Positions 24,909-33,946 of a stretch of 64,000 nt of DNA are shown in pieces. This DNA is from Amycolatopsis sp. CA-230715 (GTDB taxonomy: Bacteria; Actinomycetota; Actinomycetes; Mycobacteriales; Pseudonocardiaceae), in NCBI RefSeq assembly GCF_018736145.1, contig NZ_CP059997.1:5455501-5519500 (forward strand), written 5' to 3'. The notes beneath the pieces are model-generated. The model searched no databases. It had not been told where the DNA came from and saw nothing but the letters and a program-made list of their open reading frames with translations. Each line of letters opens with the position of its first letter. The first letter of the stretch is position 1. Both the position numbers and the translations under genes were made by a program.

Positions 24909-26360
24909 GTGAAGCACCAAACCATCAACGGCGTCGAGTTCGCGGTGGCGGATCTCGCACTGGCCGAGGCGGGCCGCACCCAGATCCGCCTCGCCGAGCA
25001 CGAGATGCCCGGCCTGATGGCGACGCGCCGCGAATACGCGGCGGCGCAACCGTTGAAGGGCGCGAGGATCGCGGGTTCGCTGCACATGACCGTGCAGACC
25101 GCGGTGCTCATCGAAACACTGGTCGCACTCGGCGCGCAGGTGCGCTGGGTGTCGTGCAACATCTTCTCCACCCAGGACGAGGCCGCGGCCGCCGTGGTGG
25201 TCGGGCCGGACGGCACGCCGGAGAGTCCACAAGGGACATCCGTGTTCGCCTGGAAGGGCGAAACTCTCGAAGAGTACTGGTGGTGCACCGATCGGCTCTT
25301 CGAATTCCCCGACGGGCCGCCGACCTCCATTCTCGACGACGGCGGCGACGCGACGCTGCTCGTCCACAAGGGAGTGGAGTTCGAGAAGACGGGCGCGGTA
25401 CCGAGCCCCAGCGAAGAAGACCCGGAGGACTACCAGCTCCTCCTCCGCACGCTCGCGGAGAGCCTGCGCAATGACAGCAAGCGGTTCACCAAGGTCGCCG
25501 CGGAAATCCGTGGTGTCACGGAAGAAACGACGGCCGGTGTCAACCGCCTGTACCGGTTCGCGCGCGACGGCGAGCTGCTCTTCCCAGCGATCAACGTCAA
25601 CGACTCGGTGACGAAGTCCAAGTTCGACAACAAGTACGGCATCCGGCACTCCCTTGTGGACGGTCTGAACCGGGCGACGGACGTGATGCTCGGCGGCAAG
25701 ATCGCCGTGGTGTGCGGTTACGGCGACGTCGGCAAGGGCGCCGCGGAATCGTTGCGCGGCCAGGGCGCCCGCGTGGTGGTCACCGAGGTGGATCCGATCT
25801 GCGCGCTGCAGGCCGCGATGGACGGGCTCGAAGTGCTGCGCCTGGAAGATGTCGTCGAGCGCGGCGACATCTTCGTCACCACCACCGGGAACTGCGACAT
25901 CATCATGGCCGCGGACATGGTGAAGATGAAGCACAACGCCGTCGTCGCGAACGTGGGCCACTTCGACAACGAGATCGACATGGCCGGGCTGGCGAAGGTC
26001 CCGGGGGTGCGGAAGAAGGAGATCAAGCCGCAGGTCCACGAGTGGACTTTCCCCGACGGGCACGCGATCCTCGTGCTGTCCGAGGGCAGGCTGATGAACC
26101 TCGGCAACGCGACCGGGCACCCGAGCTTCGTGATGTCGAACTCGTTCACCAACCAGACGATCGCGCAGATCGAGGTCTTCACCAAGCCGGGCAGCTACGG
26201 CAAGGACGTCTACACCCTGCCGAAGCACCTTGACGAGAAGGTCGCGCGCCTGCACCTCGACGCGCTCGGCGTGCGGCTCACCGAGCTGACCAAGAAGCAG
26301 GCCGAATACATCGGCGTCGACGTCCACGGTCCGTACAAACTGGACCACTACCGCTACTGA
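24909..26360 (+). CDS. ahcY: Adenosylhomocysteinase
   Basis: A 483-residue cytoplasmic NAD-dependent enzyme that hydrolyses S-adenosylhomocysteine to adenosine and homocysteine, relieving product inhibition of methyltransferases. Seen: [20 protein letters not shown] and [14 protein letters not shown] (substrate site), [16 protein letters not shown] (catalytic Asn-Asp and Lys), [20 protein letters not shown] (NAD Rossmann) and the C-terminal [14 protein letters not shown] that completes the neighbouring subunit's cofactor site. The length is typical for the actinobacterial form. GTG at 24909 with AAGGAGG 8 bases upstream. Controlled by the SAH riboswitch and ended by a 20-bp terminator. Confidence 0.97.
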   Translation: MKHQTINGVEFAVADLALAEAGRTQIRLAEHEMPGLMATRREYAAAQPLKGARIAGSLHMTVQTAVLIETLVALGAQVRWVSCNIFSTQDEAAAAVVVGPDGTPESPQGTSVFAWKGETLEEYWWCTDRLFEFPDGPPTSILDDGGDATLLVHKGVEFEKTGAVPSPSEEDPEDYQLLLRTLAESLRNDSKRFTKVAAEIRGVTEETTAGVNRLYRFARDGELLFPAINVNDSVTKSKFDNKYGIRHSLVDGLNRATDVMLGGKIAVVCGYGDVGKGAAESLRGQGARVVVTEVDPICALQAAMDGLEVLRLEDVVERGDIFVTTTGNCDIIMAADMVKMKHNAVVANVGHFDNEIDMAGLAKVPGVRKKEIKPQVHEWTFPDGHAILVLSEGRLMNLGNATGHPSFVMSNSFTNQTIAQIEVFTKPGSYGKDVYTLPKHLDEKVARLHLDALGVRLTELTKKQAEYIGVDVHGPYKLDHYRY

Positions 26361-26368
26361 GTTCCCGT

Positions 26369-26414
26369 GAAGAAATGCCGTGAGGGCAACTCGGTGCCCT
26401 CACGGCATTTCTTC
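26369..26414. terminator. Strong bidirectional terminator between ahcY and the ABC permease gene
   Basis: A perfect 20-bp inverted repeat: arms GAAGAAATGCCGTGAGGGCA (26369-26388) and its complement (26395-26414) around the loop ACTCGG. The stem carries an A/T-rich base (GAAGAAAT and ATTTCTTC), so it provides U-rich 3' ends in both directions. It sits 8 bases after the ahcY stop and 4 bases beyond the permease stop, serving the two convergent genes. Confidence 0.85.
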
Positions 26415-26418
26415 GTCG

Positions 26419-28890
26419 TCAAGCCGCGTTCACGGCGGCCAGCGGATCCGCCGAAGCGGCGCGCTGCGCTGGCCACAGTGCGGCGATCAGCGCGGCGACG
26501 ACCACCCCGAGCAGCGCGATCCCGATGACGTCGAACGGGATGACGGCCGCGCCGAGCGGTTGCCCGAACATCGCGCGCTGCAGCACCGTGCCGACGGCGG
26601 CGCCGGAGAGCACGCCGAGCAGCGCGCCGAACACCGAAATCACCGCGCTTTCCGCCAGTATCGTGGCGCGCACCAGCCGCCGCCGGGCCCCGATCGCCCG
26701 CAGCACCCCGATTTCCCTGGTGCGCTCCATGACCGAAAGCGCCAGCGTGGTGGTGACGCCGAGCACCGCGATCACGATCGCCACGGCCACCATCGCGTAC
26801 AGCATGCTGAACCCGATTGCCTGCGTTTCCACGTTCTGCGCGACCACGCCGTCGCGATCGGTCACCCCCACGTCCGGCCGGTGCCCGAAGGCGCTTTCGA
26901 TGGCGCGTTTCGCCGCCGCCGGATCGTGGCCCGTCGCGTAGATCGTGGTGAGGTGATCGCGGACGGCGGGTGGTGCGAGCGAGACGTCGTAGTAGAGGCT
27001 CGCGGAGAACTCCGTCGCCGCGTACACGCCGGTTACCACTGTCGAGATCGGCGGAGCGGGTTCGATGGTCAGCGTCAACGGGTCGCCCAGCTTCACGCCG
27101 AGCATGTCCGCCTCGTTCTGCGAGATCACCACGCCGCGCCGGACGTCGGCCGATCCCGCGGTGATCTTCGGCGTGAGCACTGTGCCGAGCGCTTCCGGTT
27201 CGATCGCCGCGCTCTTGCGCCGGGTTTCCCCACCGGGGTAGCGGACGACGGCGAGGCTGTCCCTGCTGCCCGCGGCGAAGTCCACGCCAGGTAACCGTTT
27301 CACACTGTCCAAATCGGACGGGACAAGCGCGGAATCACCGCCCGCGGCTGGTTGCAGCACGGTGGTCGAGACCGGCACGTTCGCCTTGGTCGTCGAGCCG
27401 ATCAGACCCGCGAGCGACGCGCTGATGGTGCCGAACGCGCCGATCAGCGCGAGCCCGACAGTGATCGCGGTGGCCGTGCTCGCGGTGCGGCGCGGGTCGC
27501 GGCCCGCGCCGCGCACCCCGATGCGCGCGCTCGGCCCGCCGAACCTGCCGACCACCGCCCGCACCGGCGCGAGCACCGGGACGACCAGCGCGGGCGCCAC
27601 CAGCACCACGCCGATCACGCCGACGACGGCGCCGCACAGCCCGATGATCCTGGTCGTGTTGTCCGCGCCGGGGTCCCCGGTCAGGACCACCGTGCCCACC
27701 GACGCCACGATCAGCCCGGCACCGGTCAGCGTGCGGTCGCGCAACACCCGTCCCGGTACCACCGGATCGGTTCGGAGCGCGGCCACCGGCGGGACAGCCG
27801 CGGCCCGCCGCGCCGCGCCGCCCGCCGCGAGCACCGTCACCACGATCGCCGCCGCGTAGCCGATCAGGATCGCCAGCGGCGTGACCGTGTACGCCGTGTC
27901 CTCGTCCGGTCGCATCGCCGAGAGCACCAGCGGCCCGAGTCCGATCCCGAGCGCGACGCCGAGCGTGCCGCCCGCGAGCCCCAGCACCGCCGCCTCGGTG
28001 AGGACCGACCGCCGCAACTGACCGCGGCGTGCGCCGACGGCTCGGAGCAATGCGAACTGGCGCAACCGTTGTGCACCGAGGACGGTGAACGTGTTGGAGA
28101 TGACGAACATGCCGACGAGCAGCGCGATCGCGGCGAACGGCAGGAGCATTTCGCGCAGGTCCGACGCATTGCCCTCGACTTCGTCCTTCGCCGCCGAGGA
28201 CAATTCGGTACCCGGCGCGACGGCCGCGCGCGGCATGGCGCCGCGTGCCGCAGCCACGATCGCGGCGGGATCGGCGTTCGTGGTCAGCTCCACGCGTTCG
28301 TACCCGGGGAACAGCCCGGCCGCGGTCGCACCGTCGAACGCGACGGCGGGCACCGGGTCGGTGATCGTCCCCGACGCGGGCCCCACCGGCCGGTAGTCGT
28401 AGACGCCGACCACCGCCAGCGTGACCTGCTCCCCGTTCAGCACCACGCGCGCGGTGCCCCCGGCGGAGAGCCCGGCTTTCTTCGCGGCTTTGGTTTCGAG
28501 CGCGATTTCTCCGTTGTGCGCCGGGGCTTTCCCGCTGACGAGCGAAAACCGCCCAGTGCCGTCGAACCCGGTGCCCGCCTTGTCGGGCGCGGTCACCAGC
28601 TTGCCGTCGGCGCCGATCAACCCGGCTCGTCCCGCGCGCACCCCGGTCGCCGCCGTCACCCCGGGCAACGCGCCGAGCCCGGCACGCGCCTGCTCATAAA
28701 TGGGGGCATCCCCGTTTGCGACGACGACGCCGACGTCGGATCTGGTGGGCCGTTCGGAAAGCGTGGCGGCTACGGAATCGGACACGACCATGCTGGCCAC
28801 CGTCGCCGCGACCCCCAGCGCGATGGCCAGCAACGTGAGCACCGCTCGTCCTTTGTGGATCGCTAAGTCCCGGAGAAGTGCTTTCAGCAT
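26419..28890 (-). CDS. FtsX/MacB-type ABC transporter permease
   Basis: An 823-residue membrane protein with two FtsX domains. An N-terminal span (VLTLLAIALGVAATVASMVV) is followed by an extracytoplasmic MacB-like domain. Then come three spans around LLPFAAIALLVGMFVISNTF and LGVALGIGLGPLVLSA, a middle pair of spans, a second extracytoplasmic domain, and a final FtsX unit (AMVAVAIVIAVLGVTTTLAL, then TREIGVLRAIGARRRLVRAT). The LLRAVGAR and VLRAIGAR coupling motifs mark both halves. The start at 28890 overlaps the ATPase stop (TGATG). These transporters export peptides or lipids, or give antibiotic resistance. The adjacent two-component system probably controls it. Confidence 0.9.
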   Translation of the reverse strand: MLKALLRDLAIHKGRAVLTLLAIALGVAATVASMVVSDSVAATLSERPTRSDVGVVVANGDAPIYEQARAGLGALPGVTAATGVRAGRAGLIGADGKLVTAPDKAGTGFDGTGRFSLVSGKAPAHNGEIALETKAAKKAGLSAGGTARVVLNGEQVTLAVVGVYDYRPVGPASGTITDPVPAVAFDGATAAGLFPGYERVELTTNADPAAIVAAARGAMPRAAVAPGTELSSAAKDEVEGNASDLREMLLPFAAIALLVGMFVISNTFTVLGAQRLRQFALLRAVGARRGQLRRSVLTEAAVLGLAGGTLGVALGIGLGPLVLSAMRPDEDTAYTVTPLAILIGYAAAIVVTVLAAGGAARRAAAVPPVAALRTDPVVPGRVLRDRTLTGAGLIVASVGTVVLTGDPGADNTTRIIGLCGAVVGVIGVVLVAPALVVPVLAPVRAVVGRFGGPSARIGVRGAGRDPRRTASTATAITVGLALIGAFGTISASLAGLIGSTTKANVPVSTTVLQPAAGGDSALVPSDLDSVKRLPGVDFAAGSRDSLAVVRYPGGETRRKSAAIEPEALGTVLTPKITAGSADVRRGVVISQNEADMLGVKLGDPLTLTIEPAPPISTVVTGVYAATEFSASLYYDVSLAPPAVRDHLTTIYATGHDPAAAKRAIESAFGHRPDVGVTDRDGVVAQNVETQAIGFSMLYAMVAVAIVIAVLGVTTTLALSVMERTREIGVLRAIGARRRLVRATILAESAVISVFGALLGVLSGAAVGTVLQRAMFGQPLGAAVIPFDVIGIALLGVVVAALIAALWPAQRAASADPLAAVNAA

Positions 28891-29576
28891 CAGAGGACCG
28901 CCCTTTCGGTGACCCGGCCGTCGGCGAGCCGGACGATCTCGTCGGTGTACTCGGCGACGCCGGGATCGTGGGTGACCATCACGACGGTCTGGCCGAGTTC
29001 GGTGACGCTGTCGCGGAGGAAACCCAGCAGCTGCGCGGACATTTCGGAGTCGAGCGCGCCGGTCGGCTCGTCGGCGAAGACCACGTCGGGGCTCGTCACC
29101 AGCGCGCGTGCGCAGGCGACGCGCTGCTGCTGGCCGCCGGAAAGCTGGTTCGGCCGGTGGTCGAGCCTGCCTTCGATGCCGAGCGTGACGACGAGCCGGT
29201 CGAGCAACTCGCGGTCGGGACGTCGCCCCGCGAGGTCGAGGGGGAGCGTGATGTTCTCCAGCGCGGTGAGCGTCGGCAGCAGGTTGAACGACTGGAAGAC
29301 GAACCCGACGCGCTCGCGGCGCAGATCGGTGAGGTCGTTGTCGCGCAGCCCGGACAGCGGGGTGCCGCCGAGCAGGACCTCGCCGGAGGTGGGGCGGTCG
29401 AGCCCGGCCGCGCAGTGCATGAAGGTCGACTTCCCCGAGCCGGACGGCCCCATGATCGCGGTGAACCTGCCGCGCGGCACGGCGAGGTCGACGTGGTCGA
29501 GCGCGATCACCTCGGCGTCCCCCGCGCCGTAGATCTTGGTCAGGCCGGTGGCCTCGATGGCGTACTTTTCGGTCAT
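28890..29576 (-). CDS. ABC transporter ATP-binding protein (LolD/MacB type)
   Basis: A 228-residue cytoplasmic ATPase driving the downstream permease. Walker A is GPSGSGKST (about 43-51), Q-loop VFQSFNLLPTLTALENI, signature LSGGQQQR, Walker B PDVVFADEP with TGALDSE, and H-loop VMVTHDPGVAEY. The sequence order and the GDAEVIALDHVDLAVPRG start are typical for the LolD/MacB class, which works with FtsX permeases. Translation is coupled to the permease. The gene is divergent from the histidine kinase across 132 bases. Confidence 0.93.
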   Translation of the reverse strand: MTEKYAIEATGLTKIYGAGDAEVIALDHVDLAVPRGRFTAIMGPSGSGKSTFMHCAAGLDRPTSGEVLLGGTPLSGLRDNDLTDLRRERVGFVFQSFNLLPTLTALENITLPLDLAGRRPDRELLDRLVVTLGIEGRLDHRPNQLSGGQQQRVACARALVTSPDVVFADEPTGALDSEMSAQLLGFLRDSVTELGQTVVMVTHDPGVAEYTDEIVRLADGRVTERAVL

Positions 29577-29708
29577 GGCGGTCAGCGTGGCCGTGCCACC
29601 GGCCCCGCCACGTCCGGCGAACCGGAACTCGTGTTGTCACTTTCGTAGGGGGCCGGACCCGCCGGGAGGGTGATGCTCCGCGGCTGTTCGGCGCCCTACG
29701 CTGGGCTG

Positions 29709-30857
29709 ATGTCGGATCCGGTGCGCAGGCTGGACAAGGTCCTGCTCGGTGCCGTGGTGCTCGCGGGCGGTTTCCTCCCGCGCGGGAACCGCGGGCCGTC
29801 GGGGTACGTCGAGCGCGCGCTGGCCCCGGACTGGTTGCCGTGGTACGTGCGCGCCGCGCTTTGCGTGGTGGCGCTGCTGGCGGTGATCGTGACGCTGCCC
29901 CGTCGCCAGTGGTTGTTCTTCGGCGTGGCGCTGCTCGCCTTCTTCACGGTTCTTTCCTGGCCCGCGGTGTGCGTCGCCTCGTACTTCGCCGCGCTCGTCC
30001 ACCGGCCCGCCGTGCTGGCCGGGTACGTCTCGGCGGCCGGTGTCGCGCTCGCGGTGGCGTTACCGGGGAACGGCCAGGACTTCGGCGCCGCGCTGGCGGG
30101 CTGGGCGGGCGAAGGCGGCTTGTTCGTGGTGCTGCCGGTGGCGTTGGGCAGGTGGACGCGGTTCCGCCGCGAAGTGATCGCCGGGCATGTCGACCGCGCC
30201 GAGCGGTTGCGGCGCGAGCAGGAGTCCAAAGCGGCCGAAGCGCGCGCGGCCGAACGCGCCGGTATCGCCCGCGACATGCACGACGTGGTGGCACACCGGG
30301 TTTCGCTGATGGTGCTGCACGCGGGTGCGATCGAGGTGAACGCGGCGGACGAGCGCATCTCCGCCGAAGCGGCGTTGATCCGCACCACCGGACGGGAAGC
30401 GCTGGCGCAGTTGCGGCAGGTGCTCGGCATCCTCACCACCAGCACCGAAAGCACCGAGCAGGCCACACTGTCCGGTGTGGAGGGTCTGGTGTCGCGATCG
30501 GAGGCGGCGGGTTTGCCGGTCATGCTTAAGACGGAGGGTGTTCCGCGTGAGCTGCCGCCCGCGGTGGAGCACGCCGCGTACCGCCTGGTCCAAGAAGGAC
30601 TGACGAACGTCCACAAGCACGCCGGGCTTGCCACGACGGAGGTGGGCGTCCGGTACTTGCCCTCGGCGCTGGACGTGTCCGTGCGCAACGCGGCGCCACC
30701 GTCCCTGGTCGCCGAACTGCCCGGCAGCGGCCTCGGCCTGATCGGGGTCGCCGAACGCATCGAGACGCTCGGCGGGGATCTGTCGTCCGGCCCGCGCCTG
30801 GACGGTGGTTTCGCGTTGTCCGCGCGGATTCCGGCGCCGGAAGCGGAGGAAACGTGA
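29709..30857 (+). CDS. Sensor histidine kinase (NarL/DesK class)
   Basis: A 382-residue membrane sensor. Four to five membrane spans occupy residues about 10-145. A helical linker (RREQESKAAEARAAERAGIA) leads into the HisKA_3 motif ARDMHDVVAHRVSLMVLHAG with the phospho-accepting His. The ATPase domain has AYRLVQEGLTNVHKHAG (N box) and GSGLGLIGVAERIETLGG (G box). The start at 29709 is the first ATG giving this topology. The lack of a large extracellular sensor resembles kinases that sense membrane-active antibiotics through their ABC transporter. The stop overlaps the response-regulator GTG. Confidence 0.88.
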   Translation: MSDPVRRLDKVLLGAVVLAGGFLPRGNRGPSGYVERALAPDWLPWYVRAALCVVALLAVIVTLPRRQWLFFGVALLAFFTVLSWPAVCVASYFAALVHRPAVLAGYVSAAGVALAVALPGNGQDFGAALAGWAGEGGLFVVLPVALGRWTRFRREVIAGHVDRAERLRREQESKAAEARAAERAGIARDMHDVVAHRVSLMVLHAGAIEVNAADERISAEAALIRTTGREALAQLRQVLGILTTSTESTEQATLSGVEGLVSRSEAAGLPVMLKTEGVPRELPPAVEHAAYRLVQEGLTNVHKHAGLATTEVGVRYLPSALDVSVRNAAPPSLVAELPGSGLGLIGVAERIETLGGDLSSGPRLDGGFALSARIPAPEAEET

Positions 30858-31513
30858 TCAGGGTGTTGATCGTCGACGACGAGGCGCTCGTCCGCGCGGG
30901 TCTCCGCATGATCCTGGAGCCCGCCGACGGCATCGAGGTCGCGGGCGAAGCCACCGACGGCGACGAACTCGCCGACGCCGTCCGGGAACTTCGCCCCGAC
31001 GTGGTGCTCCTGGACGTGCGCATGCCCCGCGTCGACGGCCTGACCGCCCTCGAAGAGATCGCGTCGTGGCCGGATGCGCCGAGGTACGTCATGCTCACCA
31101 CTTTCGACCTCGACCAGTACGTGCACCGCGCGCTCCGCCTTGGCGCGGCCGGTTTTCTGCTCAAGGACACACCTCCGCGCGACCTGGCCGCCGCTATTCG
31201 CACCGTCGCCGACGGCGGCGCGATGCTCGCCCCCACGGTCACGACGAGGTTGATCGCGGCCTTCACCGGACGCGACCCCGCCAAGGAACGCACCGCCCGC
31301 GACCGCCTCGCCACCCTCACCGACCGCGAACGTGCCGTCGTGGTGAAGGTCGGGGATGGACTGTCCAATGCGGACATTGCTCATGAGCTTCAGGTGAGCG
31401 AGGCGACGGTGAAGGCGCACGTCAGCAGGTCGATGACGAAGCTGGACCTCGCCAACCGGGTGCAGCTCGCCATCCTCGTGCAGGAAGCGGAGTTCCGGTC
31501 AGAGGAAGCTTGA
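30854..31513 (+). CDS. LuxR/NarL-family response regulator
   Basis: A 219-residue response regulator. The receiver domain (1-120) has the acidic pair Asp8-Asp9, phospho-acceptor Asp54 (VVLLDVRMP), Thr in MLTTFD and Lys in FLLKDTPP. The C-terminal HTH (about 150-210) reads LTDRERAVVVKVGDGLSNAD then IAHELQVSEATVKAHVSRSM, the LuxR signature. GTG start at 30854, overlapping the kinase stop by four bases. Together with the kinase it most likely controls the divergent ABC exporter. Confidence 0.93.
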   Translation: MIRVLIVDDEALVRAGLRMILEPADGIEVAGEATDGDELADAVRELRPDVVLLDVRMPRVDGLTALEEIASWPDAPRYVMLTTFDLDQYVHRALRLGAAGFLLKDTPPRDLAAAIRTVADGGAMLAPTVTTRLIAAFTGRDPAKERTARDRLATLTDRERAVVVKVGDGLSNADIAHELQVSEATVKAHVSRSMTKLDLANRVQLAILVQEAEFRSEEA

Positions 31514-31632
31514 GAATCAAACGTCCAGCAAGCGTAGGTTGGGCCCGAAAGCTCGGGTCGCTGCTGATGTCAGCAGTCTCCCGGCCTATGATCCCAAGTG
31601 GACGTGCTCGCATGCGGAACCGAGCTTGCAGG

Positions 31633-32760
31633 TCAGATGAAGCCGGTGGGGTCGTCGGTGTAGGTGCGACCGTCGGGTGCGATGACCGTAGTGTTCCCGT
31701 TCGCGTCGGTGTGGAATTCCCACCCGGGTTCGTCGCGGAGTCCGTGGTGCACCCGGCAGAACGGGCGGATGTTGACCTTGTCGGTCCCGCCGCCCTCGCT
31801 CCAAGGTTGGGCGTGGTCGAGGTCGCTGTACTGGGCGGGTCTGTGGCAGCCGATCATGCAGCAGGTGCGGTGCAGAACTTGGATGTATTTGCGCATCTTT
31901 TTCGATGGCCGGTAGCTCTTGCGGCCCATGTCGATCGGTAGCCCGGTCATCGGTTCCGACACGATCCGGTTCCAGATGGAGTTGGTGTCGAAGGCGATCT
32001 CGCGGGCCATCTCGGGTGAGATTTCCCCGCATCCGGCGAGTTCGCCCGGGTTGTTCCGCAGGCCCATCAAGGTGGGGAGGTCGATGTAGACATAGATCTG
32101 CGCCTTCGGTTTACCACCGCACTCCCCGCCCAGGCATCGCTCCACCAACGCATCGACCCTGAGCTGGTCCATGGTGCGCTTGTCACCTTGGCGCTTCTTC
32201 TCCAACGCGTCCCGATCACAGGCGGCGTAGATGGCTTGGGCACGGTCGGAGGGTAGTTCGGCGAACAGGGTCGAGGATCCGTGATCCCCGTGCCGGATTT
32301 CGAGCATGCGAGCGGCGGTCTTGGCCCGCCGCCGCGCCTCGTATCCTTTCGGATCAACCCGCATCAGGAGCGTGTTGACCATCCTGCGCAGTGAGGCGGA
32401 GTTCTTGTTCTCGAACTTCACCTGCGCATCGACTTCCCGCGCGACCTCCTGGGAAGCGCACGCGGTGGCCTCGAACACCTTCGCCGCCATGCCCTCATCG
32501 ATGAGCCCGTTCTCCAGTGCTTCGAGGGTGCGGGGTAGGTATGAGGTCAACGCGTCAGCGAGCGCCGCCTTCCGTTCCGCCCCGGCCTGGGTGCAGTTGC
32601 ACGACAACGCCACCCAGGCAAGCACCGATCTTCGCGACCACTCCTGATTCATGCACGCGATTTGCCGCAGCAACATGGCATCCCCATACCGAGACCACCT
32701 CTTCCAATGCTCCGCAGAATCAGCAATAACCCGATCCACAGGAATCTCTAATACGTCCAC
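31633..32760 (-). CDS. DUF222/HNH endonuclease (REP13E12 type), intact
   Basis: A 375-residue paralog of the gene at 16122-17387, sharing long stretches such as LEIRHGDHGSSTLFAELPSD and RAQAIYAACDRDA. DUF222 covers about 30-255. The HNH domain (about 300-350) has CCMIGC, SDLDHAQPWSEGG and NIRPFCRVHHGLRDEPGWEF. It ends normally with GRTYTDDPTGFI, which shows what the frameshifted copy lacks. GTG start at 32760 behind the same TAGAAT box. Family members in M. tuberculosis form the REP13E12 repeats, one of which hosts prophage phiRv1. The substrate is unknown; metal-dependent DNA cleavage is expected from the HNH residues. Confidence 0.88.
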   Translation of the reverse strand: MDVLEIPVDRVIADSAEHWKRWSRYGDAMLLRQIACMNQEWSRRSVLAWVALSCNCTQAGAERKAALADALTSYLPRTLEALENGLIDEGMAAKVFEATACASQEVAREVDAQVKFENKNSASLRRMVNTLLMRVDPKGYEARRRAKTAARMLEIRHGDHGSSTLFAELPSDRAQAIYAACDRDALEKKRQGDKRTMDQLRVDALVERCLGGECGGKPKAQIYVYIDLPTLMGLRNNPGELAGCGEISPEMAREIAFDTNSIWNRIVSEPMTGLPIDMGRKSYRPSKKMRKYIQVLHRTCCMIGCHRPAQYSDLDHAQPWSEGGGTDKVNIRPFCRVHHGLRDEPGWEFHTDANGNTTVIAPDGRTYTDDPTGFI

Positions 32761-32772
32761 AAAACAATTCTA
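32761..32772 (-). promoter_or_regulatory. Probable leaderless promoter -10 element of second DUF222/HNH gene
   Basis: TAGAAT (complement of 32767-32772) is separated from the GTG at 32760 by six bases, TGTTTT. The block GCGGTAGAATTGT is identical to that before the other HNH gene. No ribosome-binding site is visible, consistent with leaderless initiation. Confidence 0.55.
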
Positions 32773-32913
32773 CCGCTCAACCCATCACCCGATCGGGTAC
32801 AGAAATGATCACAACCTGCCACAATGCGCCCACAACGACACCGCAGGTCAAAAAACGAACGGGACCGTCAATGCGTCGGGGACGCTACCCCAAGGCGACC
32901 AAAGGTTTTCGTT

Positions 32914-32995
32914 CCGTTGGCAACTGCCGCTGGTGACCAACGACGGAACCCGCACCGAGGAGCGGCAGTTGCCAACGGCGCGCCGCAGGCGTGCC
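32914..32995. repeat. Covarying two-hairpin element, copy B
   Basis: Hairpin 1 arms are 32914-32931 (CCGTTGGCAACTGCCGCT) and 32961-32978 (AGCGGCAGTTGCCAACGG), a perfect 18-bp stem with a 29-base loop. Hairpin 2 pairs GGCGCGCC (32977-32984) with GGCGTGCC (32988-32995) around a GCA triloop. Compared with copy A, arm positions 4, 5, 8 and 14 differ and each partner base has changed to match. Here the element is followed by the 3' end of a convergent gene, so it is not a leader for a downstream gene. The rest of the 32761-33029 gap is C/A-rich and shows no gene. Confidence 0.85.
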
Positions 32996-33029
32996 TGAAA
33001 CTCTCACCGTGCCCACCAAAAACAGAAAC

Positions 33030-33854
33030 TTACCGAAACACGGAAACATGACGCTCTACCCACTCAGCAAACGACCGAGGAGCCCGCCCAAGAACCCGCT
33101 CAACATCCGGACTGACCCGCAACTCAGCCTCAGTAGCAGAACCGAGAATGTCCAAAGTAGCCCCAGCGAGTTCCAGAGGCATACTCAACGCCATACCCTC
33201 GGCAGCCTCCTCACGGGTCAACTCGTGAAACTCCACAGAAGACCCCAATGCAGAAGCAATGGCCGAAGCCTGCTGCCGCGGCGTGATCACCTCGGGCCCA
33301 GTCAACTCGTACACGCCACCAGCATGAGTGGAATCCAGAAGACAAGCCGCCGCGACCTCGGCAATATCCAATGGATCGACGATCGGCACCCCCACGTCAC
33401 CAAAGGGCGCGGCAACAACACGTCGCGTACGAACGGATGAAGCCCACCACAAGGCGTTGGACGCGAACCCGCCCGGCCGCAGGATGGTCCACTCCAGACC
33501 GGACTCCCGCAGCGCGTCTTCCACCGCGCGCACCGCGATCCGGGTCGGGTCCTGTGGTCTGGTCGCCACACCCTGCGAGGAGAGCAGGACGATCCGGCGA
33601 ACTCCGCTGGCCGCGGCTCGCGCGATGATGTCAGCTCCGACGGTGTGCAGATCGCCGGACAGCAGCAGGAACAACGCTTTCGCCCCGGCCAACGCGGGTT
33701 CGAGACTGGCGGGCTCGGCCAGGTCGGCCACGACGTGGCGAGAAACGTCCGGTGCCGGATGCCGCGACACCGCCGTCACCTGTTCGCCCGCCGAAGTCAG
33801 CGCCCGCACCAACGGCACGCCGATGTTCCCGGTGGCCCCGGTCACCACGATCAT
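33030..33854 (-). CDS. NmrA-like NAD(P)-binding protein
   Basis: A 274-residue atypical short-chain dehydrogenase of the NmrA/QorB type. It has the N-terminal dinucleotide motif VTGATGNIGVPLVRALTSAG, the redox-sensor-like KALFLLLSGD strand, RIVLLSSQGV and the LEWTILRPGGFASN segment. The catalytic YxxxK is absent, as usual for NmrA proteins, which act as NAD(P) sensors or quinone reductases. The last 450 bases (+ strand C/A-rich) differ in composition from the first part. It is divergent from an HxlR regulator that probably controls it. Confidence 0.85.
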   Translation of the reverse strand: MIVVTGATGNIGVPLVRALTSAGEQVTAVSRHPAPDVSRHVVADLAEPASLEPALAGAKALFLLLSGDLHTVGADIIARAAASGVRRIVLLSSQGVATRPQDPTRIAVRAVEDALRESGLEWTILRPGGFASNALWWASSVRTRRVVAAPFGDVGVPIVDPLDIAEVAAACLLDSTHAGGVYELTGPEVITPRQQASAIASALGSSVEFHELTREEAAEGMALSMPLELAGATLDILGSATEAELRVSPDVERVLGRAPRSFAEWVERHVSVFR

Positions 33855-33914
33855 GATCAGCTCCCAACCTCGATGTCCACTGTGGTCACGACGCTAGGAG
33901 TCGCGCTAACTTCT

Positions 33915-33928
33915 GGTAAGTACATACC
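33915..33928. promoter_or_regulatory. Candidate HxlR operator between NmrA and HxlR genes
   Basis: GGTAAGTACATACC is a near-perfect palindrome (two symmetric mismatches around GTAC) in the 92-base divergent gap. HxlR regulators commonly bind a GTA-N-TAC-type palindrome in front of the divergent oxidoreductase gene, and this is the only such site here. A further GAGGTAAG repeat of the half-site follows at 33931. Confidence 0.5.
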
Positions 33929-33946
33929 TTGAGGTAAGCTCATGAC

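Noticed and set aside
23874..26348. An 824-codon minus-strand open frame opposite the truncated sigma gene and ahcY
   Set aside because: It spans two unrelated + strand genes and the riboswitch, which no single real gene would do.
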